The notes: generated by a model from the letters alone, not told the origin. Counted from the stretch's first letter, positions 1 through 9,195 are shown. The stretch: 49,873 nt of DNA from Herbaspirillum frisingense (GCA_009914615.1 WNDX01000011.1:1-49873); one strand, 5' to 3'. A program made the numbers and translations.

Positions 1-250
1 AAGCGTTCTCCTCCTCCAGCCGCGCCACTTCACGTTTGAGCCGTGCATGTTCGGCCAACTCCAAGCGTTGTGCCTGATCGTCCTGGTCGTGCCGCCGCGC
101 CTGGGCGCGCCAACTGTACAGCTGGGCAGGCTGCAACCCCAGATCACGAGCCACCGTGGTTACCCCTTCTGTGGCCGCTCGCAACAGTGCCTGCTGCCTG
201 AACTCCAGGCTGAACTCCTGCCCCTTTCTGCCTGCCTTGCTCTTGGTCAT
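1..250 (-). CDS. IS3-family transposase OrfA (InsE-like), 5' part
   Basis: This is the first 83 codons of the small upstream ORF of an IS3-type transposon, truncated by the window edge. The start is an ATG preceded by AGGAGG at good spacing. The N-terminus (MTKSKAGRKGQEFSLEFRQ) leads into a helix-turn-helix: a 'FRQQALLRA...TVARDLGL' recognition region, then 'QLYSWRAQ', which matches the 'LYNWR' signature of IS3 OrfA. After that comes a charged 'ARLKREVARLEEEN' segment, the start of the leucine-zipper coiled coil. In this family OrfA binds the terminal repeats and is joined to the DDE integrase OrfB by -1 frameshifting. OrfB is outside the window, so activity cannot be judged. Confidence 0.85.
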   Translation of the reverse strand, partial: MTKSKAGRKGQEFSLEFRQQALLRAATEGVTTVARDLGLQPAQLYSWRAQARRHDQDDQAQRLELAEHARLKREVARLEEENA

Positions 251-314
251 CGTCCACCTCCTATTGCGATAGTTAATCGCTTATAGGGGTGTCCGTGAAA
301 CGGGGGCAAGATCA
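1..314 (-). mobile_element. IS3-family insertion sequence, one end (partial)
   Basis: The left edge holds one end of an insertion sequence whose body lies outside the window. Read on the minus strand, the terminus begins TGATCTTGCCC, followed by GGACAC and TAAGCGA blocks. This closely resembles the terminal inverted repeat of IS3 itself (TGATCTTACCC...GGACAC...TAAG). An IS3-type OrfA begins 64 bases inside this end. The outer boundary at about 314 is inferred from the TG/CA terminus. The target duplication cannot be checked because the other end is missing. The element lies just upstream of the cpxRA-like operon. Confidence 0.8.
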
Positions 315-347
315 CACATCGTCGCCGGAATGTTCGCGCCGGGCGCG

Positions 348-362
348 GTAAATGAATGTAAA
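348..362 (+). promoter_or_regulatory. CpxR box (GTAAA-N5-GTAAA)
   Basis: The sequence GTAAATGAATGTAAA matches the enterobacterial CpxR consensus GTAAA-N5-GTAAA exactly. A third GTAAA follows at 372-376, and an inverted copy (TTTAC) lies at 405-409. The box is about 114 bases upstream of the CpxR-like start codon, so autoregulation is the simplest reading. A -10-like TATTAG lies at 414-419, but no convincing -35 is visible, as expected for an activator-dependent promoter. The repeat is seen directly; the binding protein is inferred. Confidence 0.6.
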
Positions 363-475
363 GATGCAATTGTAAAGACGTTCTGAAACACTTCTGCAAA
401 ACCTTTTACGGCATATTAGCGACTGCCGACGCCCGGCGGCATTAATGCAGGGCAACTCAAGAATGGAATGCAGCA

Positions 476-1165
476 ATGTCTAAAGTGCTTTTGATCGACG
501 ACGATGTGGAGCTCGTCGATATGCTCAAGGAATATCTGGAGCAGGAGAAATTTGAAGTCAACGTCGCCTACGACGGCGAAGCCGGCGCCGCCGAAGCGCT
601 GACCGGCCAATACGCCATCGCCGTGCTGGACGTCATGATGCCGCGCCTGAACGGCGTGGATACCCTGCGCCGCATCCGCGCCAAGAGCAGCATGCCGGTG
701 GTGATGCTGACCGCCAAGGGTGACGACACCGACCGCATCATCGGCCTGGAACTGGGCGCCGACGACTACGTGCCCAAGCCCTGCACGCCGCGCGAGATCG
801 CCGCGCGCATCCGCGCCATCCTGCGCCGTTCCTCTTCCGAAGGCAGCGAACAATCGCCCTATTCCCCGCTGGCCGTCGGCGCGCAGTCGATGTGGCCGGA
901 ACAGCGCCGCGCCACCTGGGCTGGCCGCCCGCTGGAACTGACCAGCAGCGAATTCAACCTGCTGGAAGTGCTGGCGCGCAACGCTGGCAAACCGGTCAGC
1001 AAGCAGCATCTGTCTGAACAAGGCCTGGGCCGCCCGCTGGCGCGCTTCGACCGCAACATCGACGTCCACCTCTCCAGCATCTGCCAGAAGATCGCCGCCC
1101 TCGGCAGCGACAAGAGCTGCATCCAGACCGTCTATCGACTCGGCTATCAGTTCATCAAGGAATAA
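476..1165 (+). CDS. cpxR: OmpR-family response regulator, CpxR-like
   Basis: The protein is a 229-residue two-component response regulator. Its receiver domain (about 1-115) has the acidic pocket Asp8-Asp9-Asp10, the phosphoacceptor Asp52 in 'VLDVMMP', Thr79 and Lys101. The C-terminal winged helix (about 130-229) contains 'LTSSEFNLLEVLARNAG' and 'FDRNIDVHLSSI', which resembles the 'FDRAIDMHISNL' stretch of CpxR. It should bind DNA when phosphorylated by the kinase encoded one base downstream. A perfect CpxR box in its own upstream region supports the CpxR assignment and suggests autoregulation. No cpxP gene is visible, and an IS end occupies the place where a divergent neighbour might have been. 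RstA or another OmpR subfamily member is the alternative. Confidence 0.8.
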   Translation: MSKVLLIDDDVELVDMLKEYLEQEKFEVNVAYDGEAGAAEALTGQYAIAVLDVMMPRLNGVDTLRRIRAKSSMPVVMLTAKGDDTDRIIGLELGADDYVPKPCTPREIAARIRAILRRSSSEGSEQSPYSPLAVGAQSMWPEQRRATWAGRPLELTSSEFNLLEVLARNAGKPVSKQHLSEQGLGRPLARFDRNIDVHLSSICQKIAALGSDKSCIQTVYRLGYQFIKE

Positions 1166-1166
1166 A

Positions 1167-2582
1167 GTGGGTCGGTTATTCTGGAAGTTCTTTTTCTTCA
1201 TCGCCATCGCCCAGATCACCGCCACCTTCGGCGTGGGCGTGCTGTTCTGGATCGAAAACCTGGAGCGTACCAACCGCTCTTCGGAAATCGACCTGAGTCC
1301 CCCGGCCTCCTTCATGATCCGCTCGGCCGCCGCCACCCTGCAGTTCGGCGGCGCCGAAGCCTTGCGCAGCCTGATCAACGAAGGCCGCCAGCACCGCCTG
1401 CAGCTCTATGCCGTGGACGAGAACAACAAGGACCTGATGGGTCGCGAAGTTTCGCCCAAGCTGGTCGAGGAAGCACGCGCCCTGCTCAAGAGCGAACGCG
1501 AGCGGCGCGTGGTGGAGCTGGTCAAGGCGGCCAACGGCCATAGCTACCTGATGTTCATCCCGGCGCCGCCGGACGAATTCGGCGGCCCCGGACCGGGCGG
1601 CCGCGAGCCTCGCCACATGCGCGAACGCGGGCCGCAGCCGCTGTTCTTCCCGACCATGCCGATCGCCGTGGCGCTGGTGGCCAGCCTGGTGTTCGCGCTG
1701 CTGCTGGCCTGGTATTTCTCCTATCCGATCCGCCACCTGAAGAACGCCTTCACCCAAGCCGCCTCTGGCAATCTGGATCTGGAGCTGGAACCGGTGATGA
1801 GCTCGCGCAGCGACGAACTGGCCGACCTCGGTCGCGATTTCGACGCCATGACCGCCAAGCTGCGCACGCTGATGGAAAGCCAGCGCCGCCTGCTGCACGA
1901 CGTCTCGCATGAACTGCGCTCGCCGATCGCGCGGCTGCAGGTCGCCATCGGCCTGGCGCGCGTGCAAGACAAGGACAAGCTGGACCTGACGCTGGAGCGC
2001 ATCGAGCGCGAGAGCGTGCGCATGGACAAGCTGGTCGGCGAACTGCTCACGCTGTCGCGCCTGGAAGCCAACGTACCGGGCTCGATGGAAGAAGCCATCG
2101 CGATCCAGGCCATGCTGGCCGACATGATCAACGACGCCAGCTTCGAAGCCGGCGCCAATGGCAAGCACATCGAGGGCCAGATCGATTGCCGTGTGCAGAT
2201 CAAGGGCAATCCGGAACTGCTCTACCGCGCCATCGAGAACGTGCTGCGCAATGCCATCAAGCACACCGCGCCCGACACCACGGTGCAGATCCACACCCAG
2301 TTGGACGACATCAACAAACTGCTGCACCTGTCCATCCTGGATCGCGGCCCGGGCGTGCCGGAAGACGAGATGAACAGCATCTTCGAACTGTTCTTCCGCA
2401 GCAGCCGCACCAAGAGCAACAGCTCCGGCCACGGCTTGGGCCTGTCGATCGCGCGCCGCATCATCGAAGCCCACAACGGCTTCATCCGCGCCGCCAACCG
2501 CAACGATGGGGGCCTGCGCGTGGATATCACGCTGCCCTTCATGGCCGACGAGCCGGCCAAGGGCGAAACGCTGGAATCCTGA
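1167..2582 (+). CDS. cpxA: Sensor histidine kinase, CpxA-like
   Basis: This is a 471-residue inner-membrane sensor kinase that starts with GTG one base after the regulator's stop codon, so the two are translationally coupled. It has transmembrane helices at about 7-28 and 163-185 enclosing a periplasmic sensor of roughly 135 residues that ends in a Gly/Pro/Arg-rich stretch. A HAMP linker follows (about 186-235). The dimerisation/phosphoacceptor motif 'DVSHELRSPIARLQ' places the autophosphorylated histidine at His248. The ATPase domain has the N box 'ENVLRNAIKHTA', the G1 box 'DRGPGVPEDE', an F box 'FELFFRS' and the G2 box 'GHGLGLSIA'. Partner and domain order fit the CpxA/RstB group. The true signal is unknown; envelope stress is inferred from the CpxR-like partner. 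Confidence 0.8.
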   Translation: MGRLFWKFFFFIAIAQITATFGVGVLFWIENLERTNRSSEIDLSPPASFMIRSAAATLQFGGAEALRSLINEGRQHRLQLYAVDENNKDLMGREVSPKLVEEARALLKSERERRVVELVKAANGHSYLMFIPAPPDEFGGPGPGGREPRHMRERGPQPLFFPTMPIAVALVASLVFALLLAWYFSYPIRHLKNAFTQAASGNLDLELEPVMSSRSDELADLGRDFDAMTAKLRTLMESQRRLLHDVSHELRSPIARLQVAIGLARVQDKDKLDLTLERIERESVRMDKLVGELLTLSRLEANVPGSMEEAIAIQAMLADMINDASFEAGANGKHIEGQIDCRVQIKGNPELLYRAIENVLRNAIKHTAPDTTVQIHTQLDDINKLLHLSILDRGPGVPEDEMNSIFELFFRSSRTKSNSSGHGLGLSIARRIIEAHNGFIRAANRNDGGLRVDITLPFMADEPAKGETLES

Positions 2583-2631
2583 GCGCCGCGGCGCCAGCGC
2601 CATGACGGCGTGCGCGCATCGCCCCATGGAA

Positions 2632-2668
2632 AAGGCCCGTCCTGCCGCATGGCAGGACGGGCCTTCGT
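2632..2668. terminator. Bidirectional intrinsic terminator
   Basis: A 15-bp perfect stem (AAGGCCCGTCCTGCC and its complement) closes on the tetraloop GCAT. It lies between the convergent sensor kinase gene and the serine hydrolase gene. The plus strand continues CGTTT; the minus strand continues with TTTCC, so it can serve both transcripts. Confidence 0.85.
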
Positions 2669-2688
2669 TTGCTGCTCGGCGCAGGCGC

Positions 2689-3963
2689 TTACTTCCCGGC
2701 TTCCGGATCCGTCTTGTTGATGATGGCCGCCATCAGGCCGCGCTGCACGGCGGTCTGGAAGGCTTGCAGGTCGGTCAAGGCCTTCTCCGGCGGGTAAGGA
2801 ATCGGCAGGCGGTTGAACAGCACCGCCCACGACCAGCCGTCTTCACGCGCCTGCAGATAGCCGTAAGTGCCGGTCGTCAGCGCGCCGCTGTGCGAGAGGA
2901 TATTGACGCCATCCATTTTGGTCACTACCCAGCCCAGGCCATTGTTGTTGTCCGGCATGGCCGGATTGCGATGCTTCATCAGCGCCACGGTGGTCGGCTT
3001 GAGCAAGGCCGGCGTCTTGGACATGCCTTGCGCGGCATCGACGAAACGCACCAGATCGGCCGCGCTCGCGACCCAGCCGCCATGCGCGTCCATGGTCTGG
3101 AAGTGCAGCGAGGAATACGACTCCGGGCCGGTGGCGCCGCTGCCATCCTGGTCGGGCACCGGTGGCCAGCGCGGATCGTCGTAATAGACCGCTTCATTGG
3201 CCGCGCGCTGCACGCGGCGGTCGGCACCGACCAAGGCGTCGTCCACGTCGGCCGGCTTGAACACCAGATCCTGCACCGCCTGCTCATAGGGCTTGCCGGT
3301 CTTGTGCTCAATGATGCGGCCGAGGATGTTGTAGGCGAAATTGCTATAGTGGAATTCCGTGCCCGGCGGCACATCCAGCGAGCGCTGCGACAGCATGAAG
3401 GCGATCACGTTGCGCGCCGAGGCCGGCGCCGGCACGTTCATGGTGCGCGCGATATCGGCCAGGTCATATTGCGGATCGTAATCGGTCGCGCCCCAGCCGC
3501 TGGTGTGCTGCAGCAGGTCGCGCAGCGTCACCTTCAGCACGCGCGGATCGCGCGGATTGGCGAAATCGGGATAGGCGGCATCCGGCAGCAAGCCATCCGG
3601 CCCGAACACCTTGCGGTCCAGCGCCTGGGGCAGCTCATCCTCGAACAGCTTGAGCACGGCCACCGCCGTCACCGGCTTGGAAATGCTGGCGATGCGGAAC
3701 CGCGTCTGCGGCGTGGCCGGCGTATTGGTTTCGGTCACCGCCAGGCCGTAGCCGCGCTGATAGACAAACTCGCCCTTGTAGGCGATGGCGATGCTGGCGC
3801 CGGGGATGGGGTACTTGCCCAGCAATTGTTCCATCTGCGCATCGACGCGCCTGGCGAGCGCGTCGTCCTGGCTCTGGGCCTGCGCCGGCGACAACGCGCC
3901 GGCGGCGATGCATGCGGCGCCCAGCACCGCGGGAAGCATGCGGCGGAGTTGGCTGAAGATCAT
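2689..3963 (-). CDS. Serine hydrolase, class C beta-lactamase / DD-peptidase fold
   Basis: The protein has 424 residues and an N-terminal signal peptide ending near 'SPAQAQ' (about residue 30), so it should be periplasmic. It has the three motifs of the class C beta-lactamase/penicillin-binding fold: the nucleophile motif SISK (Ser93, Lys96), Tyr206-Ser-Asn208, and His358-Ser-Gly360 in place of the KTG triad. The HxG form is typical of esterase/DD-peptidase members rather than AmpC enzymes, so a role on peptidoglycan or small esters is more likely than antibiotic resistance. The start has a strong AAGGAG seven bases upstream. It lies 71 bases downstream of the paraslipin gene, possibly in the same transcript. 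The substrate is unknown. Confidence 0.8.
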   Translation of the reverse strand: MIFSQLRRMLPAVLGAACIAAGALSPAQAQSQDDALARRVDAQMEQLLGKYPIPGASIAIAYKGEFVYQRGYGLAVTETNTPATPQTRFRIASISKPVTAVAVLKLFEDELPQALDRKVFGPDGLLPDAAYPDFANPRDPRVLKVTLRDLLQHTSGWGATDYDPQYDLADIARTMNVPAPASARNVIAFMLSQRSLDVPPGTEFHYSNFAYNILGRIIEHKTGKPYEQAVQDLVFKPADVDDALVGADRRVQRAANEAVYYDDPRWPPVPDQDGSGATGPESYSSLHFQTMDAHGGWVASAADLVRFVDAAQGMSKTPALLKPTTVALMKHRNPAMPDNNNGLGWVVTKMDGVNILSHSGALTTGTYGYLQAREDGWSWAVLFNRLPIPYPPEKALTDLQAFQTAVQRGLMAAIINKTDPEAGK

Positions 3964-4034
3964 GTCGCTCCTTGTTCCTCGATCCGGGCGCCGTCCGATT
4001 CGGCACCGCGCCCGCGTTTGTTCTGCTATTCCTG

Positions 4035-4946
4035 TTATTTCTGCTGCTTGACGACCTGCAATGCGGAAGCGATCAGGCCGCTCATGTCCGACAGGTTGGC
4101 CGGCACGATGATGGAATTATTGGTCTTGGCCAGTTGCGCGAAGGCGCCGACGTACTGCTCGGCCACCTTCAGGTTGACGGCGTCGGCGCCGCCCGGCTCC
4201 TGGATCGCGGCAGCGGTCTTGCGGATCGCTTCGGCGCTGGCCTCGGCGATCGCCAGGATCGCGGCAGCCTGGCCCTGCGCACGGTTGATCGAGGCTTGCT
4301 TCTCGCCTTCGGACTTGGCGATGGCCGCCTCCCGCTCGCCGGTGGCGATGTTGATCTGCTCTTGCTTGCGACCTTCGGATGCGGCAATCAGCGCGCGCTT
4401 TTCACGCTCGGCGGTGATCTGCGCCTGCATCGCGTGCAGGATCTCCTTGGGCGGCGTCAGGTCCTTGATCTCGTAACGCAGCACCTTCACCCCCCAGTTC
4501 TCGGCGGATTCGTCGATGGCGCTGACGATGGCGGTGTTGATGTGGTCGCGCTCTTCGAAGGTCTTGTCCAGCTCCATCTTGCCGATCACCGAACGCAAGG
4601 TGGTCTGGGCCAGCTGGGTGATCGCGGCGATGTAGTTGGACGAGCCGTAGGAGGCGCGCATGGGATCGGTGATCTGGAAGTACAGGATGCCGTCCACCTG
4701 CAATTGCGTGTTGTCCTTGGTGATGCAAACCTGCGGCGGCACGTCCAGCGGGATTTCCTTCAAGATGTGCTTGTAGGCCACGCGATCGATGAAAGGCACC
4801 ACGATGTTCAGGCCCGGCGCCAGCGTGGCGTGGTACTTGCCCAGGCGCTCGACGACCCAGGCGTGCTGCTGCGGGACCACCTTGACCGTCTGCACGACGA
4901 ACACGATGGCGATGAAAAAAATGACCAGGGCGACGCTTCCCAGCAT
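4035..4946 (-). CDS. qmcA: SPFH/stomatin-family membrane protease-associated protein (paraslipin, QmcA)
   Basis: This is a 303-residue inner-membrane protein with one N-terminal helix (about 3-20). The SPFH/band-7 domain that follows ('VVPQQHAWVVERLGKYHATL', then 'PGLNIVVPFIDRV') spans roughly 22-190. A long Ala/Glu/Lys-rich coiled coil with 'AEREKRALIAASEGRKQEQIN' type repeats extends to about 260. This matches QmcA/paraslipin, which forms large oligomeric cages in the membrane associated with proteases such as FtsH. It is preceded 24 bases upstream by an NfeD gene, the standard stomatin partner. AAAGGAG lies at good spacing before the ATG. Its physiological role in this organism is inferred from the family only. 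Confidence 0.9.
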   Translation of the reverse strand: MLGSVALVIFFIAIVFVVQTVKVVPQQHAWVVERLGKYHATLAPGLNIVVPFIDRVAYKHILKEIPLDVPPQVCITKDNTQLQVDGILYFQITDPMRASYGSSNYIAAITQLAQTTLRSVIGKMELDKTFEERDHINTAIVSAIDESAENWGVKVLRYEIKDLTPPKEILHAMQAQITAEREKRALIAASEGRKQEQINIATGEREAAIAKSEGEKQASINRAQGQAAAILAIAEASAEAIRKTAAAIQEPGGADAVNLKVAEQYVGAFAQLAKTNNSIIVPANLSDMSGLIASALQVVKQQK

Positions 4947-4970
4947 GAGGATTCTCCTTTCGGTGGTGAT

Positions 4971-5405
4971 TCAGCGCGGCGCGACCAACAGGCGGCTGCC
5001 GCGTATCTCGCGGATGACGTAAGCGCCCGGCAAGGCGCTGTGACCGCTTTGCAGCTCCACGTCCCACATCGCGCCGCGGTATGGCACGCGCGCCACGTAG
5101 TGGCTGCCGTGCTCTTGCCAGGCCGCGACTTCCACGGTCTGGCCGATGTCGAGGATGACGTTGGGATCGCTGCCGGCATCGCCCTTGCGCAGGCGACCGA
5201 AGCGGCTGCGGCGCAAGAGCAGCACGGCCGCGATGCCGACCACGGCGGCCACCAGCAACTGCCACTCCAGCAGCGCGCCCGACAAGGCTGCTGCGCCGCC
5301 GGCCGCCAACCCCAGCGCGATCATCAACAGGTAGAAGGTTCCGGTGAACAGTTCGGCGCCGATCAGCACGCCGGCCAACACGAACCACAGGGCCCAAGCC
5401 GTCAT
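4971..5405 (-). CDS. NfeD-family membrane protein
   Basis: The protein has 144 residues. Its N-terminal half is hydrophobic (helices at about 5-25, 28-45 and 48-64). The C-terminal half is a small beta-barrel (OB-fold) domain with 'LDIGQTVEVAAWQEHG' and 'VPYRGAMWDVEL'. This is the short NfeD form, lacking the ClpP-like protease domain of long NfeD proteins. It is first in the pair with the stomatin-like gene and probably anchors or modulates the SPFH oligomer. The assignment is firm at family level; function is only known by association. Confidence 0.85.
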   Translation of the reverse strand: MTAWALWFVLAGVLIGAELFTGTFYLLMIALGLAAGGAAALSGALLEWQLLVAAVVGIAAVLLLRRSRFGRLRKGDAGSDPNVILDIGQTVEVAAWQEHGSHYVARVPYRGAMWDVELQSGHSALPGAYVIREIRGSRLLVAPR

Positions 5406-5477
5406 ATGCGATTCCCGTCAAAAATGCCTGCCGTTTTCCTGCAGGCAAGCGCGGCACTAGTCTAACCCACAATGGTG

Positions 5478-5518
5478 CAGGCAAAAACAAAGGCGCGGAC
5501 ATTTCTGCCCGCGCCTTC
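5478..5518 (-). terminator. Intrinsic terminator of ppsA
   Basis: On the minus strand AAGGCGCGG and CCGCGCCTT form a 9-bp stem around GCAGAAATGT, followed directly by TGTTTTTGCC. It lies 44 bases after the ppsA stop codon. Confidence 0.85.
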
Positions 5519-5561
5519 AGGTTCGCCTCAGCTTGACGGCGCTTGCGCGCCGCCGGGACGA

Positions 5562-7976
5562 TTACTTCTTGGCCAAATGCTGCCAGGTATCGATCACCGT
5601 GTCAGGGTTCAGCGAGATGGACTCGATGCCCTGCGCCATCAGCCACTCGGCGAAGTCCGGGTGATCCGAGGGACCCTGGCCGCAGATGCCGACGTACTTG
5701 CCCTTGGCCAGGCAAGTCGAGATGACCTTGGTCAGCAAGGCTTGCAGCGCCGGATCGCGCTCGTCGAAATCCGCCGCCAGCAGCTCCATGCCGGAATCGC
5801 GGTCCAGGCCCAGGGTCAGCTGGGTCAGGTCGTTGGAACCGATCGAGAAGCCGTCGAAGTGTTCCAGGAACTGCTCGGCCAGGATGGCGTTGGACGGCAC
5901 TTCGCACATCATGATCACGCGCAGGCCGTTTTCGCCGCGCTTCAGGCCGTACTTGCCGAGCAGACCGATGACCTTCTCCGCCTGGCCCAGGGTACGCACG
6001 AACGGCACCATTACCTCCACGTTGGTCAGGCCCATGTCTTCGCGCACGCGCTTCATGGCCTGGCATTCCATCTGGAAGGCTTCGGCGAAATCGTCGGCCA
6101 GGTAGCGGGCGGCGCCGCGGAAGCCCAGCATCGGGTTTTCTTCGTCCGGCTCGTAACGCGAACCGCCGATCAGCTTCTTGTACTCGTTGGACTTGAAGTC
6201 GGACAGGCGCACGATCACCGGCTTGGGCCAGAAGGCCGCGGCGATGGTGGCGATGCCTTCGGCCAGCTTGTCCACGTAGAAGGCCTTGGGCGAAGCGTGG
6301 CCGCGCGCCACCGATTCCACCGCCTTCTTCAGGTCGGCGTCGATGTTCGGGTATTCCAAGATCGCCTTCGGATGCACGCCGATGTTGTTGTTGATGATGA
6401 ATTCCAGACGCGCCAGGCCCACGCCGCCGTTGGGGATCGACTGGAAGTCGAACGCCAGTTGCGTGTTGCCCACGTTCATCATCACCTTCAGCGGGATTTC
6501 CGGCAGCTCGCCGCGCGCCACTTCGGTCACTTCGGTTTCCAGCAGGCCGTCGTAGATCTTGCCTTCGTCGCCTTCGGCGCAGGACACGGTCACCAGGGTG
6601 CCGTCCTTCAGCACATCGGTGGCGTCGCCGCAGCCGACCACCGCCGGCACGCCCAGTTCACGGGCGATGATGGCCGCGTGGCAGGTGCGACCGCCACGGT
6701 TGGTGACGATGGCCGAAGCGCGCTTCATCACCGGCTCCCAGTTGGGATCGGTCATGTCGGCGACCAGCACGTCGCCGGGCTGCACGCGCTCCATTTCGGC
6801 CGGGTCATTGATCACGCGTACCGGACCGGCACCGATCTTCTGGCCGATCGCGCGGCCGGTGGCCAGCACGGTACCGGAGCTCTTCAGCTTGAAGCGTTGC
6901 TGGGCGTCGGTCGCCTTCTGTTGCGACTTCACGGTTTCCGGACGCGCCTGCAGGATGTAGAGCTTGCCGTCGCGGCCATCCTTGCCCCACTCGATGTCCA
7001 TTGGACGCTGGTAGTGCTTCTCGATGATGACGGCGTACTTGGCCAGCTCGACGACTTCGGCGTCGGTCAGCGAATAGCGGTTGCGCAGTTCGACCGGAAC
7101 ATCCACGGTCTTGACGGAGCGGCCGGCCTTGGCTTCGCCGGTGAATTCCATCTTGATCAGCTTGGAGCCCAGGTTGCGGCGGATCACCGGCTGCTTGCCC
7201 AGTTCCAGCATGGGCTTGTGCACGTAGTACTCGTCCGGGTTCACGGCGCCCTGCACCACGGTTTCGCCCAGGCCATAGCTGGAGGTGATGAAGACCACGT
7301 CCTTGAAGCCCGATTCGGTATCGATGGTGAACATCACGCCGGCGGCGCCGACATCGGAGCGCACCATGCGCTGCACGCCGGCCGACAGCGCGACCTCGGC
7401 GTGGGTGAAGCCCTTGTGCACGCGGTACGAGATCGCGCGGTCGTTGTACAGCGAGGCGAAGACGTGCTTCATCGCTTCCAGCACGTTGTCGATGCCGACC
7501 ACGTTGAGGAAGGTTTCCTGCTGGCCGGCGAAGGACGCGTCCGGCAGGTCTTCCGCGGTGGCGGAAGAACGCACGGCGAACGACATCTCGCCGGTCGAAT
7601 CGGCCACCAGCTTGTCGTAGAAGGAACGGATCTCCTGATCCAGGCGCGGCTGGAACGGCGTGTCAATGATCCACTGGCGGATCTCGGCGCCGGCCTGAGC
7701 CAGTGCGCGCACGTCGTCGATATCCAGCTTTTCCAGGCGCGTGGCGATACGCGCGGCCAGGGTCGGGCCACCGTCGGCGCTGTGCTCAAGGAAATCACGG
7801 AAGGCTTGCGCAGTGGTGGCAAAACCGCCCGGCACGCGTACACCCGCGCCGGCCAGCTGGCTGATCATTTCACCCAGCGATGCGTTTTTGCCGCCGACGG
7901 ACTCGACGTCCGTCATGCGAAGAGTTTCAAAGGAGGCTACGTATACTGCCCCCTGGGTATTTACTGCGTTGGACAT
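5562..7976 (-). CDS. ppsA: Phosphoenolpyruvate synthase
   Basis: This 804-residue enzyme converts pyruvate, ATP and water to phosphoenolpyruvate, AMP and phosphate for gluconeogenesis. The N-terminal ATP-binding domain starts with '[15 protein letters not shown]'. The central swivelling domain has the phosphohistidine motif '[15 protein letters not shown]'. The C-terminal PEP/pyruvate barrel ends with '[11 protein letters not shown]' and '[13 protein letters not shown]'. The chosen ATG has AGGGG five bases upstream; an in-frame extension of 15 residues has no better signal and lacks homology. Length fits the E. coli enzyme (792). It is transcribed away from ppsR, whose product controls it by phosphorylation. 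Confidence 0.97.
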   Translation of the reverse strand: MSNAVNTQGAVYVASFETLRMTDVESVGGKNASLGEMISQLAGAGVRVPGGFATTAQAFRDFLEHSADGGPTLAARIATRLEKLDIDDVRALAQAGAEIRQWIIDTPFQPRLDQEIRSFYDKLVADSTGEMSFAVRSSATAEDLPDASFAGQQETFLNVVGIDNVLEAMKHVFASLYNDRAISYRVHKGFTHAEVALSAGVQRMVRSDVGAAGVMFTIDTESGFKDVVFITSSYGLGETVVQGAVNPDEYYVHKPMLELGKQPVIRRNLGSKLIKMEFTGEAKAGRSVKTVDVPVELRNRYSLTDAEVVELAKYAVIIEKHYQRPMDIEWGKDGRDGKLYILQARPETVKSQQKATDAQQRFKLKSSGTVLATGRAIGQKIGAGPVRVINDPAEMERVQPGDVLVADMTDPNWEPVMKRASAIVTNRGGRTCHAAIIARELGVPAVVGCGDATDVLKDGTLVTVSCAEGDEGKIYDGLLETEVTEVARGELPEIPLKVMMNVGNTQLAFDFQSIPNGGVGLARLEFIINNNIGVHPKAILEYPNIDADLKKAVESVARGHASPKAFYVDKLAEGIATIAAAFWPKPVIVRLSDFKSNEYKKLIGGSRYEPDEENPMLGFRGAARYLADDFAEAFQMECQAMKRVREDMGLTNVEVMVPFVRTLGQAEKVIGLLGKYGLKRGENGLRVIMMCEVPSNAILAEQFLEHFDGFSIGSNDLTQLTLGLDRDSGMELLAADFDERDPALQALLTKVISTCLAKGKYVGICGQGPSDHPDFAEWLMAQGIESISLNPDTVIDTWQHLAKK

Positions 7977-8279
7977 GACAACCCCTAGCTTGATGATAAG
8001 AAATCTTCGCGGGTGCGGCATGCGTCAGTGTATTTTTGTTATTCTGCGACGGTTGCGGCAGCAGTGGCGGCATCGGAGACGAGCCCAGAGACATCATGAA
8101 ACGCGCGCACGCACCGAGGACGTTTGCCAGTGCAAACATCGCAACATACTCGGAAAAATTACGTGGGCGAAGGATGGTCATCAGGATGAGCTTCTCGATT
8201 TGTTGCTAAGCATTGTACCGCGTGAAATCATTTTTGTTCATTGCACCACCCTTTTTTTATATTGACACAAGACAACATC
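7977..8279. other. Divergent ppsA-ppsR intergenic region
   Basis: This 303-base stretch without a gene should hold both divergent promoters. It contains a 14-base palindrome TTTGC-CAGT-GCAAA at 8123-8136 that could be an operator. TGAAACG, resembling half of a Cra (FruR) site, lies at 8097-8103. No convincing ppsA promoter was found by eye. Confidence 0.4.
8234..8262 (+). promoter_or_regulatory. Possible ppsR promoter
   Basis: TTGTTC, a 17-base spacer and TTATAT resemble a sigma-70 promoter. The predicted transcript would begin only about 10 bases before the ppsR ATG, which itself has no clear Shine-Dalgarno sequence. That would make the mRNA almost leaderless. This is weak evidence. Confidence 0.3.
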
Positions 8280-9134
8280 ATGCTCGACCCCATTCCCCTG
8301 CCGCGCCCGGCGCCGTTCATCGCCGCCAACCGTACCGTGTTCTTCGTCTCCGACGGCACCGGGATCACCGCCGAGACGCTCGGCCATTCGGTGCTGAGCC
8401 AGTTCGAGCTGCGTTTCAAGCAGGTGCGCCTGCCCTTCATCGACACGCTGGACAAGGCTCACGACGCCACCCGCAAGATCAATGAGGCCTACCAGGTGGA
8501 CGGCAAGCTGCCCATCGTGTTTTCCACGCTGGTGAAGTCCGAGCTGTCGTCGGTCATCCGCCAGGCCAAGGCCATGCACATGGATCTGTTCCAGACCTTC
8601 GTCGAGCCGCTGGAACAGGAACTGGAGATGAAGTCCACCCATACCATCGGCCGCAGCCACAACACGGCCGATTCCGAGGAATACAAGAACCGCATCGAGG
8701 CCATCAATTTCTCGCTGGCGCACGACGACGGCCAGTCCAACAAGAACCTGTCGGAAGCGGACGTGATCCTGGTGGGTGTGTCGCGCTCGGGCAAGACGCC
8801 GACCAGCCTGTACCTGGCGATGCAGTTCGGCATCAAGGCCGCCAACTACCCCCTGATCCCGGAAGATTTCGAGCGTGACAAACTGCCCAGCGGCCTGGTG
8901 ATGCACAAGAAGAAGATCTTCGGCCTGACCATTGCCGCCGAGCGCCTGGCCGAGGTGCGCAACGAGCGCCGGCCCGGCAGCAAGTATGCGGCGCTGGAGA
9001 ATTGCCGGTATGAAATCAATGAGGCTGAAAAGATGATGCGCCGCGAAGGCATACGCTGGATGTCTTCGACCGCCAAGTCGATCGAAGAGATCGCCGCGAC
9101 CATCCTGCAAGAGATCAAGCCGGAGACGCGCTGA
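8280..9134 (+). CDS. ppsR: PEP synthase regulatory protein (bifunctional kinase/pyrophosphorylase)
   Basis: This 284-residue DUF299-family protein switches PEP synthase off by ADP-dependent threonine phosphorylation and on by phosphate-dependent dephosphorylation. The family start '[20 protein letters not shown]' is intact. The P-loop '[11 protein letters not shown]' lies near residue 162, followed by '[15 protein letters not shown]'. The ATG was chosen over an upstream TTG that would add 13 residues with no homology. Divergent placement beside ppsA is the usual arrangement and supports the target. An intrinsic terminator follows about 60 bases after the stop. Confidence 0.95.
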   Translation: MLDPIPLPRPAPFIAANRTVFFVSDGTGITAETLGHSVLSQFELRFKQVRLPFIDTLDKAHDATRKINEAYQVDGKLPIVFSTLVKSELSSVIRQAKAMHMDLFQTFVEPLEQELEMKSTHTIGRSHNTADSEEYKNRIEAINFSLAHDDGQSNKNLSEADVILVGVSRSGKTPTSLYLAMQFGIKAANYPLIPEDFERDKLPSGLVMHKKKIFGLTIAAERLAEVRNERRPGSKYAALENCRYEINEAEKMMRREGIRWMSSTAKSIEEIAATILQEIKPETR

Positions 9135-9195
9135 GGTTGCAGACGCCCGGGAACCCGGAGGCCTGAGAGGAAAAGGCAGGCAATGCCAACAGATC

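Noticed and set aside
47-286. 79-codon plus-strand frame at the left edge
   Set aside because: It is antisense to the IS3 OrfA, which has a strong ribosome-binding site and family motifs.
2689-3963. Antibiotic-resistance AmpC beta-lactamase
   Set aside because: The third motif is His-Ser-Gly instead of KTG and the surrounding sequence fits the esterase/DD-peptidase group better.
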